The notes: generated from the sequence alone by a model not told the origin. A stretch of 64,000 nt of DNA from Sphingobium sp. JS3065 (GCF_026427355.1 NZ_CP102664.1:1-64000); one strand, 5' to 3'; shown: positions 32,789-42,250, counted from the first letter of the stretch. Made by a program: numbers and translations.

Positions 32789-32881
32789 CCCTATTCCCCA
32801 CCGGGCCGCCCCGGCGCCGAACGGACCATGGGGATTCCACTCTGGCGCTTCCCGCATTTTGACCGTACAGCCTCGACCATC

Positions 32882-35419
32882 ATGGAAGAGGCTCGCCCCA
32901 AAAACGCCGCATCGTCCTTCGTTCAGCGCCTGCGCCAGGGCGCGAGCGGCTTTCGGGAACGTCTCCACCCCCATTGGGACAAGCGCTGGTTCCGCTGGAT
33001 CGCGACGGGCCTTGGCGGCCTCATCCTCGCTTACGCGCTCTTCTGGCTGATCTTCGCGCGCGGCCTGCCCGACGCCGCCACGCTGCTGGAATATGAGCCG
33101 CCGCTGCCGACCATCGTGCGCGACACCAATGGCCAGCCGGTCCACAGCTATGCCCGCGAACGCCGCGTGCAGCTCCAGTACAGCGATTATCCGCCGCTGC
33201 TGATCCGCGCCTATCTGGCGGCGGAGGACAAGACTTTCTTCGAACATCATGGCGTCGACATTCCCGGCTTCTTCGGCGCGGTGTTCGATTATGCGACCAA
33301 GATCGGATCGGGCCAGCGCGCCCGCGGCGGTTCCACCATCACGCAGCAGGTGGCGAAGAACCTGCTGATCGGCGACGAATATTCCCCGACCCGCAAGGTG
33401 AAGGAAATGATCCTCGCCTACCGCATGGAAGGGGTGCTGACCAAGCAGCAGATACTGGAACTCTACCTCAACCAGATATTCCTCGGCCGCAACGCCTATG
33501 GCGTGCAGGCGGCGTCCCGCGCCTATTTCGACAAGGATGTGGGCGACCTCACGCTGCACGAAATGGCCTATCTGGCGATCCTGCCCAAGGGTCCGGCCAA
33601 TTACCGCCCGGAAAGCCCCACCGGCCATGAACGCGCGCTGGAACGCCGCAACTGGGCGCTGGGCGAGATGTACAAGAATGGCTGGATCACCCGGGCCCAG
33701 CGCGACGAGGCGCAGGCCCAGCCGCTCGGCACCGTGGCGGCCCATGGCTCCAGCTTCGACGCCCGCGCGGGCGGCTATTATATGGAGGAGGTGCGCCGCC
33801 GCCTGATCCAGCAATTCGGGGAAAAGGCGTCGGACGGCCCCAACAGCGTCTATGCCGGCGGCCTCTGGGTGCGCAGCCCCTATGACCCGAAGATTCAGGA
33901 TCTGACGACCACCGCGCTGCGCAACGGCCTGCTGCGCTTCGACGCGGGCAAGGGCTGGTCCGGGCCGCTCGGCAAGATCGACATGGATCGCGGCTGGCAT
34001 CGCGAACTGGCGGCCAGCTATATCGACGTCGACTATGCCGGATGGCGCGTCGCCGTGATCGTCAGCCGCGATTCCTCCGCGGCGCAGATCGGCTTTTCCG
34101 ACGGATCGACCGGCACGCTGCCCGCCGAAGCGGCGCAACTGCCCTATCGCAAGAGCGGCGGCCCGGCCTTCGCCGCGATGAAGCCCGGCGACCTGATCGT
34201 GGTCGCCCGCAACGGCTCCACATGGGCATTGCGCAACGTCCCCGAAGTCTCCGGCGGCATGGTGGTGGAGGAAACCCATTCGGGCCGCGTCCTGGCCATG
34301 CAGGGCGGCTTCGACAACCGGCTGTCCTCCTACAACCGCGCCACCCAGGCGATGCGCCAGCCGGGATCGACCATCAAGCCCTTCGTCTATGCCGCCGCGC
34401 TGGACAATGGCATGACCCCGGCCTCGATCATCGTCGACGGCCCCTTATGCGTCTATCAGGGCGCGGGCCTGGGGCAGAAATGCTTCCGCAACTTCACCGG
34501 CGGCAGCGCCGGGCCGCAGACCATGCGCTGGGGCGTCGAGCAGTCGCGCAACCTGATGACCGTGCGCGCCGCCAGCCAGACCGGCATGGACCGTGTCGTG
34601 CGCACCATCAAGGCGATGGGGATCGGCGATTACCAGCCCTATCTCTCCTTTGCCCTGGGTGCCGGCGAAACCACGGTCGAGCGGATGGTGAACGCCTATG
34701 CCATGCTCGCCAATCAGGGGCGGCAGTTGACGCCCAAGCTGATGGATTATGTGCAGGACCGGCGCGGCAAGGTGATCTGGCCGCTGCGCTGGCGCGCCTG
34801 CGACGGCTGCAACATGGCGAACTGGGACGGAAAGCCCATGCCCCGCTTCGGCTTCGAGGGGCGGCAGGTGATGAACCCGATGACGGCCTATCAGGTGGTG
34901 CACATCGCCGAAGGCGTGATCCAGCGCGGCACGGCGACGGTGCTGGCGGACCTGAAACGTCCCCTGTTCGGCAAGACCGGCACGACCAACGGTCCGACCA
35001 ATGTCTGGTTCGTCGGCGGATCGCCGGACATCGTGGCGGGCGTCTATATCGGCTATGACCAGCCGCGCAGCCTGGGCGGCTGGGCGCAGGGCGGCCGCAT
35101 CGCCGCGCCGATCTGGAAGGCGGCGATGACACCGGTGCTGGAGGCGATGCCCAAGACGCCCTTCATCGCCCCCGCAGGCATCCGCATGGTCACCATCGAC
35201 CGCCGGTCGGGCAAGCGCGTCTACGGCGTCTGGCCGACCGACGATCCGAAGCCCGCCGTGATCTGGGAAGCGTTCAAGCCCGAATCCGAACCCCGCCGCT
35301 CGATCCGCAAGGAAGAGGTGGCCGCGCAAGACAAGGCTGCCGCCAACATCGAAGCGACGGTCCAACGCCGCCAGCGCACCGACAGCGATTTCCTGCAAGA
35401 CCAGGGCGGCATTTACTAA
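32882..35419 (+). CDS. Penicillin-binding protein 1A
   Basis: Bifunctional peptidoglycan synthase, with glycosyltransferase and transpeptidase activity in one inner-membrane protein. From the ATG at 32882 it has 845 residues: a cytoplasmic start, one membrane helix (WIATGLGGLILAYALFWLIF) and a GT51 domain with EDKTFFEHHGVD, GGSTITQQVAKNLL and LNQIFLGRNAYGV. An OB-like insert and the transpeptidase domain follow, with active Ser in QPGSTIKPF (SxxK), SRN (SxN) and KTGTT (KTG). An ATG at 32828 would add 18 residues. The gene is mrcA/ponA-like. A short hairpin follows at 35454-35477. Confidence 0.96.
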   Translation: MEEARPKNAASSFVQRLRQGASGFRERLHPHWDKRWFRWIATGLGGLILAYALFWLIFARGLPDAATLLEYEPPLPTIVRDTNGQPVHSYARERRVQLQYSDYPPLLIRAYLAAEDKTFFEHHGVDIPGFFGAVFDYATKIGSGQRARGGSTITQQVAKNLLIGDEYSPTRKVKEMILAYRMEGVLTKQQILELYLNQIFLGRNAYGVQAASRAYFDKDVGDLTLHEMAYLAILPKGPANYRPESPTGHERALERRNWALGEMYKNGWITRAQRDEAQAQPLGTVAAHGSSFDARAGGYYMEEVRRRLIQQFGEKASDGPNSVYAGGLWVRSPYDPKIQDLTTTALRNGLLRFDAGKGWSGPLGKIDMDRGWHRELAASYIDVDYAGWRVAVIVSRDSSAAQIGFSDGSTGTLPAEAAQLPYRKSGGPAFAAMKPGDLIVVARNGSTWALRNVPEVSGGMVVEETHSGRVLAMQGGFDNRLSSYNRATQAMRQPGSTIKPFVYAAALDNGMTPASIIVDGPLCVYQGAGLGQKCFRNFTGGSAGPQTMRWGVEQSRNLMTVRAASQTGMDRVVRTIKAMGIGDYQPYLSFALGAGETTVERMVNAYAMLANQGRQLTPKLMDYVQDRRGKVIWPLRWRACDGCNMANWDGKPMPRFGFEGRQVMNPMTAYQVVHIAEGVIQRGTATVLADLKRPLFGKTGTTNGPTNVWFVGGSPDIVAGVYIGYDQPRSLGGWAQGGRIAAPIWKAAMTPVLEAMPKTPFIAPAGIRMVTIDRRSGKRVYGVWPTDDPKPAVIWEAFKPESEPRRSIRKEEVAAQDKAAANIEATVQRRQRTDSDFLQDQGGIY

Positions 35420-35832
35420 CCAGCGGTTGAGGGGAAACCCGACCTCTCCTATTCCTCCCCATCGATAGATGGGGAGGATTTAATGGCAGCCACCGACCCC
35501 TTCGGATAGGTAACCCAACGGCAACAGCTTCCCACCAAAACCATCCTCTTCCTCCAACAGCCTCCATTTCAGCCTGTCCTATTCCTGCCCGCCGCTCTAG
35601 CCCGCGTCCCTCTTCGAAACGTCCGATCAAAGCCCGCTTCGCACACGCGCGCGCGGGCACGCGCGCGCATACACTGTGAACTTCGACGCAAAACCGCCCT
35701 TTCCCGCCAATCCTTCCGCGCACGCCGACAAGGATTGAATCTTCCCAAAACCCCCGCCCTCGGATAGGGGCAGGCACTTGATGCGTTTGCCTGTCCTGAG
35801 GGCCAAGCGCCCCGACATTCTGGAGACCTCCC
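35420..35832. other. Gap between PBP1A and prfB genes
   Basis: About 410 bases without a recognisable gene. Near the start is a perfect 10-bp stem with a GATA loop (35454-35463 and 35468-35477), possibly a weak terminator because only ATTTAAT follows. At 35641-35672 there is an alternating CG-rich purine/pyrimidine tract. The remainder is pyrimidine-rich. The prfB binding site GGAG lies just before its ATG, and its promoter must lie in this gap. Confidence 0.5.
35454..35477 (+). terminator. Possible terminator hairpin after PBP1A
   Basis: Perfect 10-bp stem CCTCCCCATC / GATGGGGAGG with loop GATA, 34 bases after the stop codon. The following ATTTAAT is a poor T-run, so it may instead be one of the short dispersed repeats. 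Confidence 0.4.
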
Positions 35833-36960
35833 ATGCGCGCCGAAGCGCAGCAATATATCGACCGCATCGACGCCGCGCTGGACCTGCTGCGCCGCTTCCT
35901 CGACTGGGACCGCGCCCTGCGCCGCCTGGACGAGCTGAACGCCCGCGTCGAGGATCCGACGCTGTGGGACAATCAACGCCAAGCGCAGGAGGTGATGCGG
36001 GAGCGCACCCGGCTTGAGTCCGCGATCGGCGCGACCCGCGCCATCGACAGCGAGAAGACCGACACCGCCGAACTCATCGAAATGGCCGATGCGGAGGGTG
36101 ACGAGGATATGGTCACCGAAGCCATCGCCTCGCTGAAGGCGCTGGCCGACCGCGCCGATGAGGACAAGATCAAGGCGCTGCTGGCGGGCGAGGCCGACGC
36201 CAGCGACACCTATCTGGAAATCCATGCGGGCGCGGGCGGCACCGAAAGCCAGGACTGGGCGGAGATGCTCAGCCGCATGTACCGCCGCTGGGCGGAACGG
36301 CGCGGCTACAAGGTGGAACTGGTCGACTATCAGGCGGGCGACCAGGCGGGCATCAAGTCCGCCACCTTCCTGTTCAAGGGCGAGAACGCCTATGGCTATG
36401 CCAAGACCGAAAGCGGCGTGCATCGCCTGGTGCGCATCAGCCCCTATGACAGTTCGGCGCGGCGGCACACCAGCTTCTCTTCGGTCTGGGTCTATCCGGT
36501 GATCGACGACGACATCGATATCGAGGTGAAGGAAAGCGACCTCAAGATCGACACCTACCGCGCTTCCGGCGCGGGCGGCCAGCACGTCAACACCACCGAC
36601 TCCGCCGTCCGCATCACCCACGTTCCGTCGGGCATCATCGTCGCGTCGCAGAACGACCGGTCACAGCACAAGAACCGCGCCACCGCGATGAACATGCTGA
36701 AGGCGCGCCTCTACGAAGCGGAACTGCGCCGCCGGGAGGAAGCCGCGTCGGGCGAATATCAGGCGAAGACCGAAATCGGCTGGGGCCACCAGATCCGCTC
36801 CTATGTGCTCCAGCCCTATCAGTTGGTGAAGGATCTGCGCACCGGCGTCACCTCCACCTCGCCCGACGACGTGCTGGACGGCGCGCTGGATCCCTTCATG
36901 GCCGCCGCGCTCAGCCAGAAGGTGACGGGCGAGAAGGTCGATGTGGAGGATGTCGACTGA
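35833..36960 (+). CDS. prfB: Peptide chain release factor 2
   Basis: RF2 reads UGA and UAA stop codons and triggers peptide release. The 375-residue protein is in one uninterrupted frame, so the programmed +1 frameshift that autoregulates E. coli prfB is absent. The catalytic GGQ lies in GAGGQHVN. The stop-codon-reading tripeptide is SPY (RISPYDSSARRHTSF) where E. coli has SPF. GGAG lies seven bases before the ATG. The stop overlaps the next start (TGATG), so the methyltransferase gene downstream is translationally coupled. Confidence 0.97.
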   Translation: MRAEAQQYIDRIDAALDLLRRFLDWDRALRRLDELNARVEDPTLWDNQRQAQEVMRERTRLESAIGATRAIDSEKTDTAELIEMADAEGDEDMVTEAIASLKALADRADEDKIKALLAGEADASDTYLEIHAGAGGTESQDWAEMLSRMYRRWAERRGYKVELVDYQAGDQAGIKSATFLFKGENAYGYAKTESGVHRLVRISPYDSSARRHTSFSSVWVYPVIDDDIDIEVKESDLKIDTYRASGAGGQHVNTTDSAVRITHVPSGIIVASQNDRSQHKNRATAMNMLKARLYEAELRRREEAASGEYQAKTEIGWGHQIRSYVLQPYQLVKDLRTGVTSTSPDDVLDGALDPFMAAALSQKVTGEKVDVEDVD

Positions 36961-37685
36961 TGAAGCCCTGGCCGGCGGCGTGGGCGGGCTGCCTGGCTTT
37001 GCTGGCGGGCTGCGGCCCATTCGCGTCGGACAAGAATAGCGACCGCCCGGCCGCCGCCCGCGCCTTTCCGCGTGCCGACCGGCCGGTGGCGCCGATCATC
37101 TCCACCCGCTGGTCCAGCGAGGAAGCCCGCGACCGGGTGAACGAGGCGGAAGACATCATGGACCGCGCCGGCATCCGGGCCGGCATGACGGTGGCGGACA
37201 TCGGCGCGGGCGAGGGCTATTACACCGTGCGCCTCGCCAAACGGGTGGGGGCCGGGGGCCGCGTCCTGGCCGAAGACATCATGCCGGAGGTGATCGAGGC
37301 GCTTTCCCGCCGCATCACGCGCGAGGATTGGCGCAATGTCAGCGTCCGCCTCGGCAAGCCGGAGGATCCGAAGCTGCCCGCAAACAGCTTCGACCGCATC
37401 CTGATGGTCCATATGTATCATGAGATTGCGGAACCCTATGCCTTCCTCTGGAACCTCAGCCCCGCGCTCAAGCCCGATGGCGAACTGATCGTGGTCGACG
37501 CCGCCCGGCCTACCGACCAGCATGGCACGCCGCCCCGCCTGCTCGCCTGCGAATTGTCGGCCATGGGATTCCGGCTTGAGGAACTGGTCCCGAAAGCGAC
37601 GGCGGGCGGCTATTTCGCCCGATTCAAGCGCATCGCGGCGCGGCCCAGGCCATCCTCCATCGTCCCCTGCGCCTTGCGGTCCTGA
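36960..37685 (+). CDS. Lipoprotein-type class I SAM-dependent methyltransferase
   Basis: Methyltransferase-fold protein of 241 residues with an export signal. The N terminus is a lipoprotein signal peptide, with hydrophobic AGCLALLAGC and Cys18 in a good lipobox. The Rossmann core follows: motif I VADIGAGEGYYTV, then RVLAEDI, SFDRILMVHMYHEI and the final strand GELIVVDA. An exported methyltransferase is puzzling because S-adenosylmethionine is cytoplasmic. Its ATG overlaps the prfB stop by one base. It is not PrmC, which methylates the GGQ glutamine, since it lacks an NPPY motif. Substrate unknown. Confidence 0.85.
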   Translation: MKPWPAAWAGCLALLAGCGPFASDKNSDRPAAARAFPRADRPVAPIISTRWSSEEARDRVNEAEDIMDRAGIRAGMTVADIGAGEGYYTVRLAKRVGAGGRVLAEDIMPEVIEALSRRITREDWRNVSVRLGKPEDPKLPANSFDRILMVHMYHEIAEPYAFLWNLSPALKPDGELIVVDAARPTDQHGTPPRLLACELSAMGFRLEELVPKATAGGYFARFKRIAARPRPSSIVPCALRS

Positions 37686-37775
37686 TCCATCGGCTTCCGG
37701 TAAGGCTTCCCTTTGTCCATAATATGGTTAATGGGCGGCCCATCATGATTCTCATGCCTTGGGGGAAGGGCAGGA

Positions 37776-38075
37776 ATGACTGACCTGACGGGCGCCGCCG
37801 GGGAAAGGCGGCACGATCCGCGCCGCAAGATGTTCGGGCCGGTCGCGTTGCGCTTCGGCGGCATGGTGGCCAGGGCCCATTTTCTGGACCTGTCCTGCCT
37901 GGGCGCGCTGGCCCATTGCGAAACGCCGCCGGGAGCGGGCGCCTATCTCATCATAGAGGCGGAAGGCATGCAGGCCAGCGGGCGCGTCATCTGGGTCAAT
38001 GGCAAGCGTTTCGGCATCCAGTTCAACCAGCCCCTGACCCGCCATGCCATGGACGTCTGGATCGAAGGCGGCTGA
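37776..38075 (+). CDS. PilZ-domain protein
   Basis: Single-domain PilZ protein of 99 residues, a probable cyclic-di-GMP receptor. RxxxR appears as RHDPR (Arg12-Arg16), and DxSxxG as DLSCLG with Asp38, Ser40 and Gly43. The terminal strand is GRVIWVNGKRFGIQF. AAGGG lies six bases before the ATG. It stands alone between the methyltransferase gene and a small convergent membrane-protein frame. It is a different protein from the PilZ protein at 18410-18757, sharing only the fold and the ligand motifs. Confidence 0.86.
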   Translation: MTDLTGAAGERRHDPRRKMFGPVALRFGGMVARAHFLDLSCLGALAHCETPPGAGAYLIIEAEGMQASGRVIWVNGKRFGIQFNQPLTRHAMDVWIEGG

Positions 38076-38087
38076 ACGTCCGTTCCT

Positions 38088-38243
38088 TCAGCCCTTCCGC
38101 CGCCATCTCCGGAAGAAGGACGCGCCCAGCAATCCGCCGCCGACACACGCCGCGATGGCCCCGCCGGCGCTTGCCAGCGCCCAGGCGCCGGCCGCCAGCA
38201 GGCCGGTCAGGAAATCGACGATGATCAGCGTCAGATGGATCAT
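38088..38243 (-). CDS. Putative 51-residue membrane protein
   Basis: A short frame starts at the ATG at 38243 and reads MIHLTLIIVDFL, then an Ala/Gly-rich hydrophobic stretch to about residue 44, ending FFRRWRRKG. This gives one or two membrane segments with a strongly basic tail. It begins 14 bases after the stop of the xpaC-like gene on the same strand, so it could be the third gene of the telA/xpaC operon. The only binding-site candidate (AGGAA) is about 17 bases upstream, which is long. I do not recognise a family. The amino acid pattern is too protein-like for an accident, but expression is unproven. Confidence 0.45.
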   Translation of the reverse strand: MIHLTLIIVDFLTGLLAAGAWALASAGGAIAACVGGGLLGASFFRRWRRKG

Positions 38244-38257
38244 GACGTAGGAAGGCG

Positions 38258-38971
38258 CTATTCCTGCCCAAGTTCCTTCGCTTCCTGATATTTCAGTTCC
38301 AGGAAGCGGTTCTGCACGGCCAGCTTGTCGAGATCGCCGCTGGCCAGATTTTCGCTCATCCGCGCGATTTCCGCGTCGATGACGCCAAGCCCCTCGATCA
38401 ACTGCTTTTCCGGCACGCGGCCATTGCGCTCTTCCCGCCGCAGCGGTTCGGGGATGGATCGATAGCCGGTGACGAGTTCGGGCAGATGATCGGCCAGCAA
38501 TTTGCGGATTTCCTGCGCCGCGGGTTCCTGATCGCCCAGCCGTTCCAGTTGCGGCGACAGCGTCTCCAGCTTGACGCCGATGCTGTCGACCAAGGTGACG
38601 GCGGGGGCGGGCAGGGCCTTGCGCTGGTTTTCCAGCCAGATTTCGGTCTGGATCGGCAGGGCGGTCAGCGGGGTTTCCGCCAGCGCTTCCGTCCGCACGC
38701 GCCGCTCGCCGGGCAGCGCCGCGATCAGCAGCACCGCCGCCAGCATGACGCCCAGCGCGATCATCACTCCGGTCGTCCCGATCGGCGCGACGAAACCCGC
38801 CACGGCGCTGCCGACCAGCACCGCGATCACCGCCCAGAAGGCATATTTCACCTTCCGCATCAGCGCGGCGTTGCGCCGCTGCCGGGCGCGGGCCGACAGG
38901 CTCCGCCCGCGCTCGCTATGGCGGCGCAGCACGGCCTCCGCATCGGCCAGCACGCGGTCGGACCGGCTCAT
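38258..38971 (-). CDS. XpaC-like membrane protein, partner of TelA
   Basis: Protein of 237 residues: a basic cytoplasmic start, two adjacent membrane helices (FWAVIAVLVGSAVAGFVAP and VMIALGVMLAAVLLIAALP), then a soluble helical domain of about 150 residues. Position and architecture match XpaC (named for 5-bromo-4-chloroindolyl phosphate hydrolysis), which lies next to the TelA homologue in Bacillus and other genera. The TelA stop is four bases upstream, so the two are one transcript. Its role is unknown; an enzymatic function for XpaC is doubtful. Assignment rests mainly on the pairing. Confidence 0.7.
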   Translation of the reverse strand: MSRSDRVLADAEAVLRRHSERGRSLSARARQRRNAALMRKVKYAFWAVIAVLVGSAVAGFVAPIGTTGVMIALGVMLAAVLLIAALPGERRVRTEALAETPLTALPIQTEIWLENQRKALPAPAVTLVDSIGVKLETLSPQLERLGDQEPAAQEIRKLLADHLPELVTGYRSIPEPLRREERNGRVPEKQLIEGLGVIDAEIARMSENLASGDLDKLAVQNRFLELKYQEAKELGQE

Positions 38972-38975
38972 CGCA

Positions 38976-40187
38976 TCACGCCTCGATCGAACTCAGCAGC
39001 GGATTGTCGATACGGGCCTGGCTGGCGGCCTGCGCCTGACCTTCGGCGCGTGCGATATAGCCCTTGGACTTCTCGACCTCGTTCGTCAGCGTGTTCACCG
39101 TCGTCTTCATATTCTCCAGCGCCTTCAGCTTGAAGCTGTCGATACTGTCCATCGTGTCGTAGATATTCTGGAAGGCGCGTTGCAGCGTCTCGATGGGAAT
39201 GGTGCTGGACGCGGCCTGCTCGTGAATCTGCGCGGTCTGGCTCTTCAGCATCTCGCCGGTCGAATCGATCATGTTCGCGGTCGTCGTGTTGAGCGCGGTG
39301 ATCTGCTCCAGCACCAGTTTCTGCCCGACCAGCGCCTGCGCCACGGTGACGGCGGTGCGCAGGGCGGCGACGGTGGTGGTGCTGGCGCGGTCCACGCCCT
39401 TCACCAGTTCGACATTGTTCTTCTTGACCAGGTCCAGCGCCAGATAGCCCTGCACCGTCACCGCCATCTGCGTCAGCAAATCCTGCGTGCGCTGGCGGAT
39501 GTAGAAAAGGGCGCTTTCGCGGATCGCCTTGGCCTTGGCCGGGTCCGCCGAATCCAGCTCCAGCGCCTTCGCCTCCAGCCGGGCGTCCAGCGTTTTGGAA
39601 ATGTGGATCATCTGTTCCAGACGGCCCATCGTCTGCCACATATTCTGCCGCTCGACGTCGACGGCGGCATTGTCCTTGATCAGCACGTCCTTGCCGCTGG
39701 CCAGGGAACCCAGGATCGAATTGATATGGCTCTGCGCGCTTTTATAGCTGTCGAAATAATCGCGCATCTTGTTGCCGAAGGGGATCAGCCCGAACAGCTT
39801 CTTGGGCGCGGTCAGGCTGCCGCGCTTGCCCGGATCGAGATCCTCGATGGTCCGGCGCAGTTCGGCCAGGTCGACACCGACCTTGTTGTCGCTGTCCATG
39901 GCGCGCACCGGCCGGTCGAGGAAGCGGTTGCTGTGCCCTGCCGCCTCCGCGATTTCCTTCCGCCCCATATTGGTGAGCTGGTCTACCCGCTGGCCGAATT
40001 CGGGCGAATTGGGATCCTGCGCGACCAGGTCGTCGACGAAGGCATCGACCTTCTCGTCGAGTTTCGACTTTTTCTCGTCATCCAGCGGCACCAGCCCCGC
40101 CGCCTTTTCGGGGGCGACCGGCGGCACCGGATCGGGCGGGGTCAGGTTCAGCGTGTCGGCGGTGGCGGTCGGCGCGGTCGAAGCCAT
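38976..40187 (-). CDS. telA: TelA-family toxic anion resistance protein
   Basis: Protein of 403 residues in the TelA (tellurite resistance) family. It is almost entirely alpha-helical and soluble, with a Pro-rich N terminus, then long helices with FGLIPFGNKMRDYFDSYKSAQ near residue 130 and IRQRTQDLLTQMAVTVQGYLALDL (given in parts) near residue 245, as in TelA/YaaN. Family members are linked to tellurite, antibiotic and envelope stress resistance, with no defined biochemistry. It is first in an operon with the xpaC-like gene. An AT-rich inverted repeat at 40219-40240 lies 32 bases upstream of the start. Confidence 0.92.
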   Translation of the reverse strand: MASTAPTATADTLNLTPPDPVPPVAPEKAAGLVPLDDEKKSKLDEKVDAFVDDLVAQDPNSPEFGQRVDQLTNMGRKEIAEAAGHSNRFLDRPVRAMDSDNKVGVDLAELRRTIEDLDPGKRGSLTAPKKLFGLIPFGNKMRDYFDSYKSAQSHINSILGSLASGKDVLIKDNAAVDVERQNMWQTMGRLEQMIHISKTLDARLEAKALELDSADPAKAKAIRESALFYIRQRTQDLLTQMAVTVQGYLALDLVKKNNVELVKGVDRASTTTVAALRTAVTVAQALVGQKLVLEQITALNTTTANMIDSTGEMLKSQTAQIHEQAASSTIPIETLQRAFQNIYDTMDSIDSFKLKALENMKTTVNTLTNEVEKSKGYIARAEGQAQAASQARIDNPLLSSIEA

Positions 40188-40218
40188 GTCATCTCCCAGG
40201 GGCCATCAGGGGTTCGCA

Positions 40219-40240
40219 CTGTTATATGTATATAGAACAG
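40219..40240 (-). promoter_or_regulatory. AT-rich imperfect palindrome upstream of telA
   Basis: CTGTTATATGTATATAGAACAG has two 11-base halves that agree at 9 positions when one is inverted. It is strikingly AT-rich for this genome and lies 32 bases before the telA ATG, where an operator or a promoter -10 region would be expected. No regulator gene is adjacent. Confidence 0.5.
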
Positions 40241-40407
40241 TCCGGCTGCAAGCCTGTGCCGCAAGCTAGAGGCCTGTCCCCGCCATTGCAATCGCGCCGC
40301 CCGCCCGCAAAGCTTGCCGCAGCGCGTCATTTCCTGTAGGGGCGCGCGCAAACATCCTGGACAGGCGCGGTGCCCGCCGGGAAACCCGTCAATCCCAAAG
40401 GCTATTC

Positions 40408-42228
40408 ATGTCCCTGCGTAATATCGCGATCATCGCGCACGTCGACCATGGCAAGACCACCCTTGTCGACCAGCTTTTCCGCCAGTCCGGCACCTTCCGC
40501 GACAATCAGCGGGTCGAGGAACGGGCGATGGACTCGAACGACCTGGAAAAGGAACGGGGCATCACCATCCTGGCGAAGCCGACGTCGGTGGAATGGAACG
40601 GCACCCGCATCAACATCGTCGACACGCCCGGCCACGCCGACTTCGGCGGAGAGGTGGAGCGCATCCTCTCCATGGTCGACGGCGTGATCCTGCTGGTCGA
40701 TTCGTCGGAAGGCGCGATGCCGCAGACCAAGTTCGTGACCGGCAAGGCGCTGGCGCTGGGCCTGCGCCCCATCGTCGTCGTCAACAAGGTCGACCGTCCC
40801 GACGAACGCATCCAGGAAGTGCTGGACGAGGTGTTCGACCTGTTCGTGACGCTGGACGCCACGGACGAGCAGCTCGATTTTCCGGTCCTCTATGCCTCGG
40901 GCCGCAACGGCTATGCCAGCGACAACCCCAGCCGGCGTGAGGGCACGCTGGAGCCGATGTTCCAGAAGATCGTCGATCATGTGCCGCCGCCGTCGCTGGA
41001 TCAGGACGCGCCGTTCAGCTTCCTTGTGACGCTGCTCGACCGCGACAATTTCCTCGGTCGCATCCTGACCGGCCGGGTCCAGTCGGGCACGGTCAAGGTC
41101 AACCAGCCGATCCATGCGCTCGACATGGACGGCAATGTGATCGAAACCGGCCGCGCGTCGAAGATCATGTCCTTCCGCGGCCTGGATCGCGTTCCGGTGG
41201 ATGAGGCGAAGGCGGGCGACATCATCTCGCTCGCCGGTCTGACCGTCGCGACCGTCGCCAACACCATCTGCGATACATCGGTCAGCGTGCCGATCAAGGC
41301 GCAGCCGATCGATCCGCCGACCCTGTCGATGCGCTTCGCCGTCAACGATTCGCCCATGGCGGGCCGCGAAGGCAGCAAGGTGACGAGCCGCATGATCCGC
41401 GACCGTCTGGCGCGCGAAGCCGAATCGAACGTCGCCATCAAGGTGACGGAGAGCGACGACAAGGACAGTTTCGAAGTCGCCGGTCGCGGCGAACTCCAAC
41501 TTGGCGTCCTGATCGAGACGATGCGCCGCGAAGGTTTCGAACTGGGCATCTCGCGCCCCCGCGTGCTGTTCGGCGAGGATGAGGCGGGCAACAAGACCGA
41601 GCCTTATGAAACCGTCGTCATCGACGTGGACGATGAATTTTCCGGCACGGTCGTCGACAAGATGAACATCCGCAAGGCCGAGATGACGGACATGCGCCCT
41701 TCCGGCGGCGGCAAGACCCGCATCACCTTCTCGGCGCCGTCGCGTGGCCTGATCGGCTATCATGGCGAATTCCTGTCCGACACGCGCGGCACCGGCATCA
41801 TGAACCGCCTGTTCGAGAAATATGGTCCCCACAAGGGCAAGATCGAAGGCCGCAAGAACGGCGTGCTGATCTCCAACGGCGCGGGTGAGGCGAACGCCTA
41901 CGCCCTCGGCCCGCTCGAAGAACGGGGCATCCTGTTCGTGGGCGTGGGCGAGGCGCTCTACGAAGGCATGGTCATCGGCGAGAATGCGAAGCCGGAGGAT
42001 CTGGAAGTCAACCCGATGAAGTCGAAGGCGCTGACCAACTTCCGCGCCAGCGGCAAGGATGACAGCATCCGCCTGACCCCGCCCAAGAAGATGACGCTGG
42101 AACAGGCCATCGCCTATATCGACGACGATGAAATGGTGGAGGTGACGCCCAAGAACATCCGCCTGCGCAAGCGCTATCTCGACCCGAATGAGCGCAAGCG
42201 CATGTCGCGGGCCAAGGCTGCCGCCTGA
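40408..42228 (+). CDS. typA: Translational GTPase TypA/BipA
   Basis: Ribosome-associated GTPase related to EF-G, used in ribosome assembly and growth under stress or cold. The 606-residue protein has G1 AHVDHGKTT (residues 10-18), the switch region KERGITI, G3 DTPGHADF, G4 NKVD, and the C-terminal EF-G-like domains with the TypA-specific part [14 protein letters not shown]. It is divergent from telA; the 220-base gap holds the telA palindrome and the typA promoter. A good terminator follows, so it is probably monocistronic. Confidence 0.97.
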   Translation: MSLRNIAIIAHVDHGKTTLVDQLFRQSGTFRDNQRVEERAMDSNDLEKERGITILAKPTSVEWNGTRINIVDTPGHADFGGEVERILSMVDGVILLVDSSEGAMPQTKFVTGKALALGLRPIVVVNKVDRPDERIQEVLDEVFDLFVTLDATDEQLDFPVLYASGRNGYASDNPSRREGTLEPMFQKIVDHVPPPSLDQDAPFSFLVTLLDRDNFLGRILTGRVQSGTVKVNQPIHALDMDGNVIETGRASKIMSFRGLDRVPVDEAKAGDIISLAGLTVATVANTICDTSVSVPIKAQPIDPPTLSMRFAVNDSPMAGREGSKVTSRMIRDRLAREAESNVAIKVTESDDKDSFEVAGRGELQLGVLIETMRREGFELGISRPRVLFGEDEAGNKTEPYETVVIDVDDEFSGTVVDKMNIRKAEMTDMRPSGGGKTRITFSAPSRGLIGYHGEFLSDTRGTGIMNRLFEKYGPHKGKIEGRKNGVLISNGAGEANAYALGPLEERGILFVGVGEALYEGMVIGENAKPEDLEVNPMKSKALTNFRASGKDDSIRLTPPKKMTLEQAIAYIDDDEMVEVTPKNIRLRKRYLDPNERKRMSRAKAAA

Positions 42229-42250
42229 TTGGATTTTGAGTGATGAACAA

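Noticed and set aside
31748..34279. Over 800-codon open frame on the minus strand opposite the amidase and PBP1A genes
   Set aside because: It crosses two well-supported genes in antisense and shows no family feature.
35778..35833. Programmed frameshift site at the start of prfB
   Set aside because: RF2 reads in one frame from 35833 to its stop; no in-frame UGA with the CUU-UGA-C context is present.
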